DNA from: Mycobacterium sp. HUMS_12744610
GTDB taxonomy: Bacteria > Actinomycetota > Actinomycetes > Mycobacteriales > Mycobacteriaceae
DNA: 64,000 nucleotides
Direction of reading: 5' to 3'
Assembly: GCF_041206865.1 (NCBI RefSeq)
Contig: NZ_JBGEDP010000001.1
Coordinates: 3,348,001 to 3,412,000 of the forward strand
A program made the translations under genes and the position numbers. This document shows, piece by piece, positions 37,105 to 49,785 of the stretch. Below the pieces are notes generated by a model. The model saw nothing but the letters and a program-made list of their open reading frames with translations, was not told where the DNA came from and did not search any database. Within the stretch, counting starts at the first letter, position 1. Each line of letters starts with the position of its first letter.

Positions 37105-40067
37105 GAGGCGCCGCTCATCTCGGATCGGACCCCCGGAGTCAGTTTGCGGAACTGTGTGCTGTCGGTGTCGAAATACCACACCTGGCGTCCCGGCTTGGGG
37201 ATGCCGGCCGCGCGCAGGGCGCTGACGGTGGGACGGTAGCTGGCACTGAGCGCCAGCTCCGGGACCACGTGCACGACGTCGGGCCCGAGCCCGACGGGGA
37301 TCTTGGCGACCGCCTCGGTCAGGTCGGCCGCGGTGATGGTGGCACCGGGCAGCAGCGTCACCGCCGACACCGCGACCTGCCTGTCCCCGACCGGCACGTT
37401 GTAGGTCACCGCCAGGTCGACGCCGTTGATGCAGCCCAACGCGTCGGTGACCGGCTCGGCGTAGACCAGGCCGCGGGCGGTGCGCACCACCGAGCCGCGC
37501 CGGCCCATCAGCCAGAAGTCGCCGTCCTCGTCGCGGCGGAAGAGGTACTCGGTGCAGATCCAGGTGTCGCCGGCGGCGAACACCCCGCGCTTGACCGACG
37601 CGCTGGGATCGATCGGCCCGTTGGACGCGGCGAGCAGGACCCCGACCTGGTTGGGCTCGGCGACCTGCACGAAGCCACGGTCGTTTTCCAGGATCAGGTC
37701 GCGCTCGGCGTCGTAGGCGCCCAGCTCGATTCGCCCGGCGCCGGGCAGCGGGCGGCCCTTGCTGCCGATCTTGGCGCCCGAGACGTTGGCCAGCACGGCC
37801 TGCCCGTCGGTGGTGGCGAAGAACTCGACGACGTGGGCGGGGGCGAACGCGTCGACGACCCGCGCCCACAACCCGGTCGGCATGCCCGAACCGATGAACA
37901 GCCGCACCGGATGGTTGCCGTGCAGCACGAAGGCGGGGTCGTCGACGACGTCGCGTAGCAGGGACCAGGTGTAGGACACCACGGTCACGCCGTACTGCCG
38001 GACCTCCCGGATGAACCGATCGGGCTCGAGGCCGCGCGACAACGCGATGCGGGTGCCGACCACGGCGCCGCCCAGGCTGACCAGCAGCGCGGACTCGTGA
38101 TGCAGCGGTGTCAGGCAGTAGACGGTGTCTTTGCGGTCGAGCGCGGCCGTGGACGCGGTGCCGAAGGCCGACACCGCCCAGCGGTAGTTGGTGATGTGCC
38201 GGGGCACCAGCTCGCCGCCGACCGCGGTGAACGCGATGAACGCCAGGTCGCGGGCCAGCCCGGGGTTGGGCCGGTACCAGGCGGGCAGCTCGACGGCGTC
38301 CGGGTCGATCTGCTCCATGTCGATGATGTCGCTGTCGCCGGGCAGGTGCAGGTCCCGGGACTCGCCGCCGCCGAGCACCAGGATGTGCCCCGGAAGGTCA
38401 CGCGCCGCGTCGAGATTGGTGGGGTCGGTGAGGATCTCCGACGCTCCCCCGAGCCGAACGGCCGCGGCCAGGTCGGTATCGGGCTTCATCACCACGGCGA
38501 TCGCGCCCAGCCGTGACAGCGCGGCGATCGCGACCAGCGCACTGGGCCGGGTCTCCATCAGCACACCTACGCGATCGCCCTGCCGCACCCCGACCGCGAT
38601 GAGGCCGCGCACGACGTTGTCGATGCGCCGGTTCACCGCCTCGTAGGTGTGCACGCGCCCGTCGAACAACAGGAACTCGCCCTTGGGTGCGTCGTGGGCC
38701 TGCTCCTCGATGATGCGGCCCAGCGAGATCCGGGTGTGGTCGTTGATCTGGCCGAGGCGGACCAGCCGCGGCAGCGTCCGGACCGTCTCCACGGCCAGGG
38801 TGCGCATGGACTTGTTGGCCGAGACGACGGCGTCGGCGGCGCCGCGGGCCGCCGACAACGCCGCGCCGGAGACCTCCCCGATGCCGTGCACGAGCCGCGC
38901 GCTGAGCGCGACCCCGCTGTCGGTGTGCTCTTCGGGCTGATCGGCCATCAAGTCGATGCCGCCGGGTTTGTCACCGCCGTTGGAGAGCCATTGCACCCAT
39001 GCCGCGACGGTGGGCCAGCTCTGCTCCGCCGCCTTGGAACCGACGACGAGGCCGAAATGTCCTGTCCTGATGATGGATTCGTACACTTCGGCGTTCGGGG
39101 CCGCCCGGCGGATGCCGCGCACCGAGGCCGGCTGCCCGATGTCGTCGACCTCCCCGACGAAAGCCAAAACCGGGCAGGTGATGTCGGTGAGCGTGACCAT
39201 CTGCCCGTTGATGGCGAAACCGCCCGTCATCATCCGGTTGTGCGCGATGAACTGCGTGAGCAGCTCGGAAACGGCCGGGCCGGACCAGGCGATCCAGCCC
39301 TCGCGTTCGAGGAACCTGCGCTGCTGTTCGCGCGGCAGCAGGGCCTCCCGGTCGTGCAGCTGACGCACGAAGTCGATCCGGGCCTTGGCGGTCTTGAGTG
39401 GATCGAGCATCTGGAAACCCATGCGCGCCAACCAGCTCGGGATGTCCATCCAGCTGAAGACGTGCTCGGCCATGAAGCTCGCGGCGGGCGCCGCGAAGTT
39501 CGCGGGGATGCCCATGGGCAGGGCGGCCAGGGTGTCCACCGGCGAACCGAACGCCACGATGCTGGCGATGTTCTTCGAACGCCGATAGGCCGCGGCCTGG
39601 TAGCAGAACATGCCGCCCTGCGAATATCCGACCAGGTGCACGTCGCTGCCGGTGGCGTCGTGGACCGTGTCGATGGCCTGGCTGAGCGCGACGATGTGGT
39701 CGGTCAGGTTGCGGCGCATGCCGCCCTCGACCTTGTCGGGCGAGCCGAAGTCGATCACCCACGGATCGAGCCCGTTGGCGTGCAGGATCCCGACCGCGCC
39801 TTCCGCGCGGGTGACGTCCCACATGTCGGCCGACATCATCATCGGGTGCACCATCAGCACCGGCGGACCCACCCGTCCCTGCCCTGGCCGGCTGTCCGGC
39901 GGGAAGTAACGGCGCAGCTTGTACATCGAAACGCTCTCGACCGTCTGCGACGGCGAGGGGACGCTGCCGGTCTCCAGGCCCCCCAGTCGCAGGACCTCCA
40001 GACCGTTCTGCGCCGTGGCGACCAGGCGCCCGACCGGTCGTGTGATCACCGACAAGTTCAGATCCAC
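37101..40067 (-). CDS. Bifunctional alpha/beta-hydrolase and acyl-CoA synthetase-like protein
   Basis: 988 aa; GTG at 40067 chosen because GGGAG lies about 8 nt upstream and the product then starts VDLNLSV like Rv1683. The N-terminal half is an alpha/beta hydrolase resembling PHA synthase/lipase (nucleophile motif GYSQGG, catalytic Asp region EVDDIGQ and His in TGHFGL). The C-terminal half is an acyl-AMP/acyl-CoA synthetase fold (YEAVNRRIDNVVRGL, AEPVTDALGCINGVDLAVTY) but its P-loop-like signature FIAFTAVGGELVPRHIT is poor, so adenylation activity is uncertain. Rv1683 is linked to triacylglycerol metabolism. Overlaps the Trm112-like gene by 4 nt. Confidence 0.88.
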   Translation of the reverse strand: MDLNLSVITRPVGRLVATAQNGLEVLRLGGLETGSVPSPSQTVESVSMYKLRRYFPPDSRPGQGRVGPPVLMVHPMMMSADMWDVTRAEGAVGILHANGLDPWVIDFGSPDKVEGGMRRNLTDHIVALSQAIDTVHDATGSDVHLVGYSQGGMFCYQAAAYRRSKNIASIVAFGSPVDTLAALPMGIPANFAAPAASFMAEHVFSWMDIPSWLARMGFQMLDPLKTAKARIDFVRQLHDREALLPREQQRRFLEREGWIAWSGPAVSELLTQFIAHNRMMTGGFAINGQMVTLTDITCPVLAFVGEVDDIGQPASVRGIRRAAPNAEVYESIIRTGHFGLVVGSKAAEQSWPTVAAWVQWLSNGGDKPGGIDLMADQPEEHTDSGVALSARLVHGIGEVSGAALSAARGAADAVVSANKSMRTLAVETVRTLPRLVRLGQINDHTRISLGRIIEEQAHDAPKGEFLLFDGRVHTYEAVNRRIDNVVRGLIAVGVRQGDRVGVLMETRPSALVAIAALSRLGAIAVVMKPDTDLAAAVRLGGASEILTDPTNLDAARDLPGHILVLGGGESRDLHLPGDSDIIDMEQIDPDAVELPAWYRPNPGLARDLAFIAFTAVGGELVPRHITNYRWAVSAFGTASTAALDRKDTVYCLTPLHHESALLVSLGGAVVGTRIALSRGLEPDRFIREVRQYGVTVVSYTWSLLRDVVDDPAFVLHGNHPVRLFIGSGMPTGLWARVVDAFAPAHVVEFFATTDGQAVLANVSGAKIGSKGRPLPGAGRIELGAYDAERDLILENDRGFVQVAEPNQVGVLLAASNGPIDPSASVKRGVFAAGDTWICTEYLFRRDEDGDFWLMGRRGSVVRTARGLVYAEPVTDALGCINGVDLAVTYNVPVGDRQVAVSAVTLLPGATITAADLTEAVAKIPVGLGPDVVHVVPELALSASYRPTVSALRAAGIPKPGRQVWYFDTDSTQFRKLTPGVRSEMSGAS

Positions 40068-40262
40068 CAAAGCTCCCTGATTCTCGACAGCCTGGCCATC
40101 ATGGCACATGAGCGCCCTTTGCGGTCCTGATCAGGACGTTTCCCGCGGCTACCGGGTCACCGTCGCCGGCCGGTCACCGGGTCCGCGGGCGTGCATGAAC
40201 TTTTCCCAAAATGGGCATGTGTGACTCACAGAAACAAGCAGCGGTACAGCGAGGGACGCGCG

Positions 40263-41009
40263 ATGACTGTGAATTTCGAAGGCGACTTCGTCCTCAGACC
40301 GGACGGGCGGCCAGACACCGAGGGGCAGGCGAGCACCGAAAGCGATTCACGGGCGCTCGAGTCGATGACGTCCGAGGTGATGCAGGAAGAGGGGCACACC
40401 CCGGTCGATCTGGTGCTGGGGCTGGGCGAGCCCCAGGAGGTGGGCAGGTTCCGGTTCTTCCTGGACGACGAGCGTTGGGAGTGGTCGGACGTGATCGCTC
40501 GCATGCACGGCTACGAGCCCGGGAGCGTCGAGCCGACCACCCAACTGCTGCTGAAGCACAAGCACCCCGAAGACCGCGAGCGCGTCGCGGCCGTGCTGGA
40601 GCACCTGCACAAGGGAGAGCCGTTCAGCAGCCGGCACCGCATCATCGACACTGCCGGGCGCACCCGCTGGGTCGTCGTCGCCGGAGACCGCATGGTCGAC
40701 GACGACGGCCGGATCATCGGCATGTCCGGTTTCTACGTCGACGTCACCGACTCGTTGCAGTCCGACATCACCGCCGTGATGTCGACGGCGGCCGCCTCCC
40801 GGGCGCGGATCGAACAGGCCAAAGGCGTGCTCATGGCCGCCTACGGCATCTCCGCGGAGCGCGCGTTTCGCATCCTGGCCTGGCGTTCCCAGGAGGCCAA
40901 CGTCAAGCTGCGTGACCTGGCGTCGCGGTTCCTCGACGTCGTGTCCGACGGCAGGGCGCCGGCCGACACCCGCAGCCACGTCGACCACGCGCTGCTCGCG
41001 CTCGAGTAG
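40263..41009 (+). CDS. PAS-ANTAR RNA-binding regulator
   Basis: 248 aa, ATG at 40263 with GAGGGA upstream. Residues about 65-160 form a PAS_3-type sensor (WSDVIARMHGYEPGS...HPEDRERV...RWVVVAGDRMVDDDGRIIGMSGFYVDVT). The end is an ANTAR domain (SRARIEQAKGVLMAAYGISAERAFRILAWRSQEANVKLRDLA), which binds paired RNA hairpins to prevent termination. No histidine kinase is adjacent; signal and RNA targets are unknown. It lies divergent from the lipase gene, with a 195-bp shared upstream region. Confidence 0.9.
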   Translation: MTVNFEGDFVLRPDGRPDTEGQASTESDSRALESMTSEVMQEEGHTPVDLVLGLGEPQEVGRFRFFLDDERWEWSDVIARMHGYEPGSVEPTTQLLLKHKHPEDRERVAAVLEHLHKGEPFSSRHRIIDTAGRTRWVVVAGDRMVDDDGRIIGMSGFYVDVTDSLQSDITAVMSTAAASRARIEQAKGVLMAAYGISAERAFRILAWRSQEANVKLRDLASRFLDVVSDGRAPADTRSHVDHALLALE

Positions 41010-41155
41010 CGCCGGCCGGCCGTCATTCCGGCCACCGCGATGACGGGGCAGCCTGACGGGTAACTCAAATCGGACTTCGCTGTCGTGTGCTCTCGTGCAG
41101 CAAGCCTCACGCTGTCGTAGATGCCCGCCGCCGGCGTCCGACTAAGGTCGTCCCG

Positions 41156-42937
<1,782 letters not shown>

Positions 42938-42982
42938 TCGTCGCCGCGCCCCCGGGTCCAGCGGGCCCGGGACATCGGCGGG

Positions 42983-44053
42983 TCAGTGCCAGCGCAACAG
43001 CACCATCTCGGAACAGAATCCGGGCCCCATCGCAAGCATCAGCCCGGGGCTTTCGCTGGGCGGCGGCTTGGCGATGGTGTCGCGCAGGATGTGCAGCACC
43101 GAGGCCGACGAGAGGTTGGCGATCTCCCCCAGCGAGCGCCACGTCAACTCGAGTGCCTCGGGCGGCAGATCGAGGCTGTCGGTAATCGCGTTGAGGACCT
43201 TGGGCCCGCCGGGATGGGTGACCCAGGCACCGATGTCGTCCGTGCTCAACCCGTGCGCGGCGAGGAACCCGTTGACGTCGTCGGCGAGGTAACGGTGGAT
43301 GAGCGCCGGCAACTCCGGGGACAGCACCAGTTGGAGGCCGGCGGAACTGACGTTCCAGCCCATGATGTTCAGCGAATCGGGGTACAGGCGGCTGCGCGTG
43401 TCGACGATGTCCGGGCCGCTGGCGCGGAGTCGTTCGTCGCGTTGGGCCCGGCGCTCCCCCACGGCCACCACCGCGGCCGCACCGTCGCCGAACAGGGCGC
43501 TCCCGACCAGGCCCGACACCGTGGGTTTGCACGCCGGGTACGTCAGCGAGCACAGCTCGACCGAAAGCAGCACCGCGACGTCGTCGGGCGCGCCGCGCAG
43601 ATAGTCGTGCACCCGGGCCACCCCCGCCGCGCCGGCGACGCAGCCGAGGCCGAACAGCGGCATGCGGCGCACGTCGGGTCGCAGGCCGAGCCGTCCGGCG
43701 ATCCGGGCGTCCAGCGACGGCACGGCGACGCCGGTGACCGTCGTGGTCATGATCATGTCGATGTCCTGGGGCTGCAGACCCGCCTCATCCAGCGCACCCA
43801 GCAGCGCCTCGCAGCCGAGTTCGACCGCGTTCTCGATGAAGATCTCGTTCGCCTCGCCGAAGTCGGTGAGCGACGCGTACCTTTCCAGCGGGAGGACGAG
43901 GTGGCGCGCGTTGACCTTCGCGGCGGCGTGCAGGCGCCGAACGATTTCCTCGTGCTCCTTGAGCCCGGGGAACTCGACGAACTGGTCGGTGACCTCGCTC
44001 TGGCTGTACCTATTCGGCGGCAATGCCCCGAACACACCCGCTATGACGCTCAA
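42983..44053 (-). CDS. pks11: Type III polyketide synthase, Pks11-like
   Basis: 356 aa chalcone-synthase-fold homodimer. TTG at 44053 is the start, with GGAGGT 7 nt upstream. Catalytic triad: Cys in [12 protein letters not shown], His in THPGGPKV, Asn in EIANLSSAS. The N-terminal [21 protein letters not shown] is almost the Pks11 family signature. Characterised mycobacterial relatives condense long acyl-CoA starters with malonyl- and methylmalonyl-CoA to make alkyl-pyrones or alkyl-resorcinols. It follows the pks9-like gene by 153 bp in the same direction, so it can use acyl chains made by the modular PKSs. Confidence 0.93.
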   Translation of the reverse strand: MSVIAGVFGALPPNRYSQSEVTDQFVEFPGLKEHEEIVRRLHAAAKVNARHLVLPLERYASLTDFGEANEIFIENAVELGCEALLGALDEAGLQPQDIDMIMTTTVTGVAVPSLDARIAGRLGLRPDVRRMPLFGLGCVAGAAGVARVHDYLRGAPDDVAVLLSVELCSLTYPACKPTVSGLVGSALFGDGAAAVVAVGERRAQRDERLRASGPDIVDTRSRLYPDSLNIMGWNVSSAGLQLVLSPELPALIHRYLADDVNGFLAAHGLSTDDIGAWVTHPGGPKVLNAITDSLDLPPEALELTWRSLGEIANLSSASVLHILRDTIAKPPPSESPGLMLAMGPGFCSEMVLLRWH

Positions 44054-44206
44054 TGTTCTACCTCCGGTGCCCCCGCCCGAAAAAGGCCCCCTGCGGTCGA
44101 AATCTTAGGACGTAATTTTCACGGTCGCAAAATTCTCGCTATTAAACACATGTGGTATTAGGGCGGGATTTTCGCCACGTAATCGCCGCTGCCAGCAAGA
44201 ATTTCG

Positions 44207-47200
44207 TCAATCGACGTCCTCGGGCTCCTCTGAATTCAGCGCCATCGCCACCAATGCGTCGGGGCTGAGCGCGTCGATCTCATCAGCCCCGACCGGTGCG
44301 TCACGAGCCGGAAGTTGACCGGCGACCAGCAGAAGTTCGTCAAGCAATCCGGTGCGCCGCAGTTCGCGTAACGGAATCTTGCGCAGCATCGACCAGATCC
44401 GTTCTTCTTCGGATTCCCCGGCCTCGCGGTGCAGCAGTCGTTGCTGCAAGTGCTCGGCCAATGCGGCCGGCGTGGGATAGTCGAATATCAGGGTGCGTGA
44501 CAAAGCCAACCCGACGTCGCTTCCGAGGCGATTGCGCAACTCGACCCCGGTCATCGAATCGAACCCCAGGTCCTGGAAGGCCTGTTCGGCATCGATGTCA
44601 CTGCCGGCCGGGTGGCCCAAGACAATCGCCGCATTCGAGCACACCAATTCCACGAGCCGACGACGCTGATCGTCGGCGGACAACGCGTGCAGTCCGTCGG
44701 CCAGGGTGGCTGGTCGCGGCGCCGTCTCTCCCCGCTCATCCAGCCAAAATCGCTGCCTGGCAAAGCCGTACGTGGGCAACTCGACCGGGTGGGCATCGAC
44801 GTCTGCAAACGCCCCGGCCCAGTCCACGGGTACGCCCGTAGCGAACAACCGTGCGGCCGCACCGAGCGCCGAGTCGATTTCGGGCCGGTCCCTGGGCATC
44901 GTCACCACCGCGAAGGCCCGCTCGTCGGTCAGGATCTGCTCTATAGCGGCGCTCAGACCGCCGGCGGGGCCGATTTCCACGAACACGCCGGCTCCCAGCG
45001 ACTCGGCCAACCCGACCCCGTCGGCGAAGCGCACCGGGCGACGCACATGTTCCACCCAGTAATCCGGCGAGCCGTACCCATGACCGGCCAACCGCCCAGT
45101 CACGTTCGATACCAGCGGAATTCGCGGTTCTGCGGCCGTCACGCCGGAGACCACCGTCGCGAAGTCCCCGAGCATCGGCTCCATCAGCGCCGAATGAAAC
45201 GCATGCGAGACCGCCAGGCGGCGCACCCGCCGGCCATCCCGGGCCAACCGGTCCACCACGGCGTCGACGGGTTCTGCTGCACCGGAGAGAACCACCGAGG
45301 CCGGGCCGTTGACCGCTGCGATGCTGACACCGTCGACGAGCAGGGGGGCCACCTCGGCCTCCCCGGCCGCCACTGCGACCATCACCCCGCCGGCGGGAAG
45401 CGCGCTCATCAACCGCCCCCGGGCCGCCACGATTTCGGATGCATCCTGCAGCGACAGGGCGCCGGCAACATACGCCGCGGCGATCTCGCCCACCGAATGC
45501 CCCATCACCAGATCGGGCTCCACACCCCACGACCGCCACAATGCCGCCAACGCCACCTCGACGGCGAACAGCGCCGGCTGCGCAAACTCGGTGTCATGCA
45601 GCAGGTCTGGGTCACTGCCCCACATCACCTGCTTCAGGGGCAGCCGCATCCGGGCATCCAGCAGGCGCGCTGCCTCGTCAAAGGCGTTGGCGAACAACGA
45701 GAACCGCTCGTGGAGCCGGCGCCCCATCGCCAACCACTGCGCGCCCTGACCGGGAAAGACGAACGCCGTCTTACCCACCGGTCGCACCCGCCCCGCGATG
45801 ACGTCGGCACCCGGCTCACCGGCGGCCAACTCCGCCAGGCCGACGGTGACCTGCTCGCGAGTCGAGCCCACCAGCACCGCCCGATGCTCGAACACCGAAC
45901 GCGTCGCGACCAACGACCACGCCACATCGCAGGGGCGAAGCTCCGCGTCGGCGGAGACGTGCGTCAGCAACCGTGTCGCCTGGTTGCTCAGCGCCGCGGC
46001 CGAGCGGGCCGACAACACCCACGGCACCGCCACGTCATCCCGTTGGGCCCCGGGGCTTTCCGAGCGCGGCGGGGCCTGTTCGACGATCACGTGCGCGTTG
46101 GTGCCGCCCATGCCGAACGACGACACCCCGGCCCGCCGCACATCGTGTTGCCATGGCAGCGGCGTCGTGTTGACCCGCAGGCCAAGCGCCGGCAGGTCGA
46201 GGGCCGGATCGGGGGTGGAATAGTTGAGACTTGGTGGGATCAAGGCGTTTTCGATCGCCAGCACTGCCTTCAGTAGGCCTGCGACCCCCGCGGCGGCTCC
46301 GGTGTGGCCGATGTTGGTCTTCACCGATCCCACCCGCAACGGCTCCTCGCGAGGGCCCGCGAAAACCTCCCCGAGTGCGTTCGCCTCCACGGGATCGCCG
46401 ACCCGGGTGCCCGTGCCGTGCGCCTCGACGTAGTGGAGATCGCCGGCTTCCAGACCTGCCCGGGCCAGCGCCGTGCGGATGACGTCGGCCTCGCCGGGAA
46501 CCGAGGGCACGGTCTGACCGGCGGCGGTATGCCCGGCGTTGCCCACCGCACTGCCGCGGATGACGGCGCGGATGCGGTTCCCGTCATCGAGGGCGGCGCG
46601 CAGCGGTTTGAGCAGCACGAGGCCGGCGCCTTCGCTTCGCACGTAACCGTCCGCGCGTGCGTCGAACGCGTAGGTGTGACCCGACGGTGACACGGCGCCG
46701 AATGCCGTTTCCAGCGACCGGGTTTCGTCCGCCAGGTTCAGCTGGAGGCCGCCGGCTACCGCCAGCGCGGACTCACCGCGGCGCAGGCTCTCACAGGCCA
46801 GGTGCACGGCGACCAGCGACGACGACTGGCCGCTGTCGACGGTCAGGCTGGGGCCGCGCAACCCGAATGCATACGAGACCCGGTTGGCGATCATTCCCCG
46901 GGCGATACCGGCGAACGACTGATGATCGAGATGCTCCGGCGCGCCGCTCAGCGTCAACAGGGCGTAGTCGTCGGTCATCGCCCCGAGGTAGACGCCGACC
47001 TGCTCGCCGCCCAGCGTCGCCGGCAGGACGAAAGCGTCCTCGAACAGCTCCCAGGCCAACTCGAGGGCCAGGCGCTGCCGGGGGTCCATCGCGCGGGCCT
47101 CGCGCGGCGACACGTTGAAGAAGTCGGCGTCGAAGCCGGTGACGTCGTCGAACGCCTTTGCCGCTTCCGCCCCGTCGCCGATCAGGCGCCAGAGGTCCCG

Positions 47201-47275
47201 GGGGCCGGCCGCCGACGGGAACCTGCACGCGAGGCCGATGATCGCCACGTCCGTCGGCCGCGCGGGTTGCTTCAC
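44207..47275 (-). CDS. pks9: KSQ-AT-ACP loading-type PKS, Pks9-like
   Basis: 1022 aa, GTG at 47275 chosen because upstream codons are poorly coding. KS 10-430: the active-site Cys is replaced by Gln (residue 150, VDSGQSSSLVAVH), while both catalytic His (VEAHGTGT, NIGHTG) remain; this is the KSQ decarboxylase form used in loading modules. AT 530-830: GHSVGE and HAFH, the malonyl-CoA type. ACP about 920-990: LGFDSMTGVELRNRL with the phosphopantetheine Ser, then a 60-residue tail. No reductive domains. Length matches M. tuberculosis Pks9. The family role is starter-unit formation by decarboxylation; product inferred. Confidence 0.93.
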   Translation of the reverse strand: MKQPARPTDVAIIGLACRFPSAAGPRDLWRLIGDGAEAAKAFDDVTGFDADFFNVSPREARAMDPRQRLALELAWELFEDAFVLPATLGGEQVGVYLGAMTDDYALLTLSGAPEHLDHQSFAGIARGMIANRVSYAFGLRGPSLTVDSGQSSSLVAVHLACESLRRGESALAVAGGLQLNLADETRSLETAFGAVSPSGHTYAFDARADGYVRSEGAGLVLLKPLRAALDDGNRIRAVIRGSAVGNAGHTAAGQTVPSVPGEADVIRTALARAGLEAGDLHYVEAHGTGTRVGDPVEANALGEVFAGPREEPLRVGSVKTNIGHTGAAAGVAGLLKAVLAIENALIPPSLNYSTPDPALDLPALGLRVNTTPLPWQHDVRRAGVSSFGMGGTNAHVIVEQAPPRSESPGAQRDDVAVPWVLSARSAAALSNQATRLLTHVSADAELRPCDVAWSLVATRSVFEHRAVLVGSTREQVTVGLAELAAGEPGADVIAGRVRPVGKTAFVFPGQGAQWLAMGRRLHERFSLFANAFDEAARLLDARMRLPLKQVMWGSDPDLLHDTEFAQPALFAVEVALAALWRSWGVEPDLVMGHSVGEIAAAYVAGALSLQDASEIVAARGRLMSALPAGGVMVAVAAGEAEVAPLLVDGVSIAAVNGPASVVLSGAAEPVDAVVDRLARDGRRVRRLAVSHAFHSALMEPMLGDFATVVSGVTAAEPRIPLVSNVTGRLAGHGYGSPDYWVEHVRRPVRFADGVGLAESLGAGVFVEIGPAGGLSAAIEQILTDERAFAVVTMPRDRPEIDSALGAAARLFATGVPVDWAGAFADVDAHPVELPTYGFARQRFWLDERGETAPRPATLADGLHALSADDQRRRLVELVCSNAAIVLGHPAGSDIDAEQAFQDLGFDSMTGVELRNRLGSDVGLALSRTLIFDYPTPAALAEHLQQRLLHREAGESEEERIWSMLRKIPLRELRRTGLLDELLLVAGQLPARDAPVGADEIDALSPDALVAMALNSEEPEDVD

Positions 47276-47553
47276 GGAATGAGGTCTAGCACGACCCGTG
47301 CCGCCCGTCGATCCGCGGCGCACGAGCCGACCGCCGGCGCCGAGCGAGCCCCGGGCTCGCCGGCGCGATGGCACATCCGCGCCGCTGCGCTCACCGGGCC
47401 GGCACACCGTCCGGCGTGCGTACGTCCGCATTACGAAATCGTTAAATGAAAACGAACGTATCCCTTCCGACTATGTCCTATGGCTACCTATGCTCCGAAA
47501 CAGCGCCAATTGCACTTAAGTCCAATTAATCCCAGACCAGGCAGGGGAGCCCT
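47276..47553. promoter_or_regulatory. AT-rich divergent regulatory region between pks9 and PE_PGRS
   Basis: 278 bp with a clear drop in G+C at 47420-47525 (ATTACGAAATCGTTAAATG and CACTTAAGTCCAATTAA). It must hold the promoters for the leftward pks9-like gene and the rightward PE_PGRS gene. No single -10/-35 pair is convincing. AGGGGAG lies 6-8 nt before the PE_PGRS GTG. Confidence 0.5.
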
Positions 47554-49089
47554 GTGTCTTTACTTGTCATGTCTCCAGACATGGTGTCCGCCGCGGCTGC
47601 GGACCTGGAAAGTATCCGATCGGGGCTCGCGGCGGCGCATACCGCCGCCGCGGCTCCGACGACGGGCATGCTCGCCGCCGCCCGGGACGAGGTGTCGACC
47701 GCCGTAGCGCGCTTGTTCGGCGCCTACGGCCGGGAATACCAGGCAATGGGCGCGCAGGCGACGGCATTTCATTCGCAGTTCGTTCGGGCCCTGAGTGGAG
47801 CGGCCGGGACGTATGCGGCCGCCGAGGCGGCCAACGCGTCACCGCTGCAAACCGTGCGGCACGACATTCTGGGCGTGATCAACGCGCCGGCCGAGGCCGC
47901 GCTCGGGCGCCCGTTGATCGGCAACGGCACGAATGGGGCGCCGGGCACCGGACAGGCCGGCGGACCCGGCGGGATTCTGTGGGGCAACGGGGGCAACGGG
48001 GGCTCCGGCGTGGCCGGAACCGCCATCACACCGGCCGGACCGGGCGGCGCCGGAGGCGCGGCCGGTTTCTTCGGCAACGGCGGGATCGGCGGTACGGGCG
48101 GGGCCGGCGCCATGGGCCATACCGGGGCGCCGGCGGGGTCGGCGGTGCGGGCGGCATCATCTTCGGGTCCGGCGGATCCGGCGGAATCGGCGGGGCCGGC
48201 GGCGGTGCCGGGCTCAATCTCTCCGGCATCGGATTGGCCGGCGGCAGCGGTGGGACGGGTGGGGCCGGGGGCACCGAGGGCTTGTTCGGCTTCGGTGGTG
48301 CCGGCGGCACCGGCGGGCAGGGCGGAGCCGGCTTTGCCGGCTTCGCCGCCGGCAACGGCGGGGCCGGCGGAGTCGGCGGCAACGAGGCGGTGCTCGGCGT
48401 CGCCGGGGCCGGCGGAAGCGGCGGCGCCGGCGGCATCGGTGCGACCGGTGCGACAAGCGGCGACGGCGGGACCGGCGGCGACGGCGGTGCCGGTGGTGCC
48501 GGCGGCACCAACCAGCTGATCGGGTTCGGCGGTGCCGGAGGCAGCGGCGGCATTGGCGGAAGCGGCGGCTCTGGCGGGAACGGTGCCGACAGCCTGGGCC
48601 TGGCCGGCGGGAACGGCGGCAACGGCGGGGCGGGCGGCAACGCCGGCGGCCCGGGCAGCGGCGGCGCGGGCGGAATCCTGGGCCTCACGGGCCAGGCCGG
48701 AACCTGGGGCGCCGGCGGCACCGGCGGCGCCGGCGGCACCGGCGGCGCGGGCACTGCCGGGGTCAGCGACGCCGTCGGCCTCAACGGCGGCGACGGTACC
48801 GCCGGCGGTGTCGGCGGCAACGGCGGGACGGGCGGCAACAGCGGGGCCGGAGGTCTCAACGGCAGCGGCGGGGCGGGCGGTGACGGCGGCGTCGGTGGGG
48901 CCGGCGGTAACGGCGGTGTGGGCGCCTCCGCGGTCGCCGGCGGCAACGGCGGCAACGGCGGGGCGGGCGGCAACGCCGGGTCGGGCGGCGCGGTCGGCAC
49001 CGGCGGCGGCGGCGGGACGGTCGGATCCGGCGGGACCGGCGGTGCCGGCGGGCAAGGCGGCGCGGGTGGCGACGGCACCAACGGCAGCG

Positions 49090-49314
49090 CCGGCGGTGCC
49101 GGTGGGGACAGTTATGCCGGTGGCACCGCCGGCAGTGGCGGGCTCGGTGGTGACGGCGGAGCCGGCGGGCACGGCGGTGACGGCGCCTCAGCACTGAGTC
49201 TGGGACTGGCCAGCACCAACGGCGGTCTCGGCGGCAACGGCGGCGCCGGCGGCGACGCCGGAGCCGGCGGCGCGGCCGGGACCATCCACACCGGCACCGG
49301 CACCACCGGCACCG
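49090..49314 (+). repeat. 225-bp duplicated PGRS block (copy at 51142-51366)
   Basis: 225 bp are identical at an offset of 2052 bp, and similarity continues with few differences for about 70 bp more. The block encodes the [20 protein letters not shown] stretch and the unique peptide [16 protein letters not shown], which repeats here and, in diverged form, near 50190. It marks a segmental duplication or gene conversion inside the PGRS region. Confidence 0.85.
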
Positions 49315-49753
49315 GGGGAGCCGGCGGTGTCGGCGGCGCCGGCGGCGACGGCGGCTCCGGCGGCGACGGCACCGCGGGCACCGATGTGGTGGCGACGTTG
49401 GCCGGCGGGGCCGGCGGTGATGCGGGCAATGGTGGGGCCGGCGGGGCCGGTGGTGCGGCCGGAGGGGTCGGGGCGGCCAACGGGTCCGGGGGGGCCGGCG
49501 GGTCCGGCGGACACGGCGGGGCCGGCGCGGATGCGGGTTCGAGCCTCGGGTTGGGGCTGGCCGGGGCTGACGGCGGGGCCGGCGGTACCGGCGGCAACGC
49601 CGGCGCCGGTGGGGCCGCCGGCACCGGGGGCACCGGTGCGGGCACTGCCGGGGTGTCGGGGGCTGCCGGGGACGGCGGCAACGGCGGCAGCGGCGGCGCC
49701 GGGGATGCCGGCAGCACGGTGTTGGGCACGCTCAACGGCGGCAATGGTTTGGC

Positions 49754-49785
<32 letters not shown>

